Source of the DNA: an uncultured Candidatus Saccharibacteria bacterium
GTDB lineage: Bacteria > Patescibacteriota > Saccharimonadia > Saccharimonadales > Saccharimonadaceae
Length of the DNA stretch: 40,378 bases
Assembly (NCBI GenBank): GCA_947166295.1
Contig: CAMVDR010000005.1
Location: forward strand, 1 to 40,378
Reading direction: 5' to 3'
Shown: positions 40,204-40,378 of the stretch, in pieces
Layout of the letters: every line of letters starts with the position of its first letter
Numbering within the stretch: position 1 is the stretch's first letter
Position numbers and translations under genes: made by a program
The notes under the pieces: generated by a model
What the model was told of the DNA's origin: nothing
The model's database searches: none
What the model saw: only the letters and a program-made list of their open reading frames with translations

Positions 40204-40378
40204 ATGAGAGGTAGGAAAGAAAGACTTTTAGCGCTAGGGGTGTTGACCGGTGCGACGGTTTTGACGGGTGCGGCGCTATCTAGGCCTGGAGTGGGAGCTG
40301 CAGAACTCTCTTCTGCAGACAGTGTGTCTCTTTCTATCCCTACCGCTTGCACTTTGTCTAATAAAATCAATGACAACC
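40204..40378 (+). CDS. Secreted surface protein, N-terminal part (cut by window end)
   Basis: About 58 codons are present. A basic start (MRGRKERLL), a hydrophobic core and a likely cleavage near PGVGA form a signal peptide. The following SVSLSIPTACTLS is a beginning seen in CPR surface proteins that often carry a FISUMP domain. The rest lies outside the window, so the class is only probable. Confidence 0.65.
   Translation, partial: MRGRKERLLALGVLTGATVLTGAALSRPGVGAAELSSADSVSLSIPTACTLSNKINDN

Noticed and set aside
1-40378. Alternative genetic code (TGA as glycine)
   Set aside because: TGA ends several genes at sensible lengths, including coupled ATGA overlaps, and no conserved glycine position is encoded by TGA.
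1-40378. CRISPR array, prophage or insertion sequence
   Set aside because: No regularly spaced repeats, transposase, integrase or phage structural genes are seen.

Overview
The window reads as a compact bacterial chromosome segment from a Candidatus Saccharibacteria (TM7)-like member of the Patescibacteria/CPR. This is inferred from several things together: short intergenic gaps and stop/start overlaps, small soluble versions of common enzymes, large secreted proteins of the FISUMP type, and an arginine deiminase system, which is known from mammal-associated Saccharibacteria. TGA acts as a normal stop (for example in the ATGA overlaps at 14880 and 19636), which argues against the Gly-recoding CPR lineages. 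There are no transposases, phage genes or CRISPR arrays. The lineage call rests on gene content only.

Layout. 1-5509: the end of pgi, then arcC facing a divergent arcB-arcA-arcD-like operon. Arginine is deiminated, ornithine is exchanged for arginine, and carbamoyl phosphate yields ATP. 5526-10487: gpmI, galU, a GNAT acetyltransferase, and a reverse-strand ANL adenylate-forming ligase preceded by a 27-codon small ORF. 10488-14315: a membrane protein, then clpC-clpP behind a perfect CIRCE operator. 14353-17924: a membrane TPR-like protein translationally coupled to a 1014-aa secreted protein. 17954-21029: RNase H, tyrS, a Trm11-like methyltransferase and rpmA. 21046-26595: an LPG-synthase-type membrane protein, xseA-xseB, a membrane protein, a minimal histidine kinase/receiver pair, recO and ppa. 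26609-30577 (reverse): a membrane protein, glyQS and a FISUMP surface protein with a structured leader. 30662-34315: an ABC exporter facing an Erm-like methyltransferase and hisS. 34325-35195 (reverse): tRNA-Phe, tRNA-Lys, tRNA-Val and a DUF4282-like membrane protein. 35237-37908: rarA, a GC-rich hairpin element, and a DsbA-like/CPTC membrane protein operon. 37909-40378: a structured RNA with its own promoter and terminator, a DUF348/G5/lysozyme-like wall protein, ksgA, and the start of another secreted protein.

Two signals stand out. First, most transcription units start with an extended -10 (TGNTATAAT) whose predicted +1 falls on, or within a few bases of, the ATG, so leaderless mRNA looks like the default here. 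Genes with a true leader instead carry an AAGGAG-type Shine-Dalgarno. Second, upstream of the wall-protein/ksgA pair lies an orphan RNA of about 165 nt. It has a consensus promoter, a perfect intrinsic terminator and a 5' segment able to pair with the terminator's left arm. This is a candidate RNA switch and resembles the RNA-switch control reported for rpfB-ksgA in Mycobacterium tuberculosis. A second structured leader precedes the FISUMP surface protein gene.
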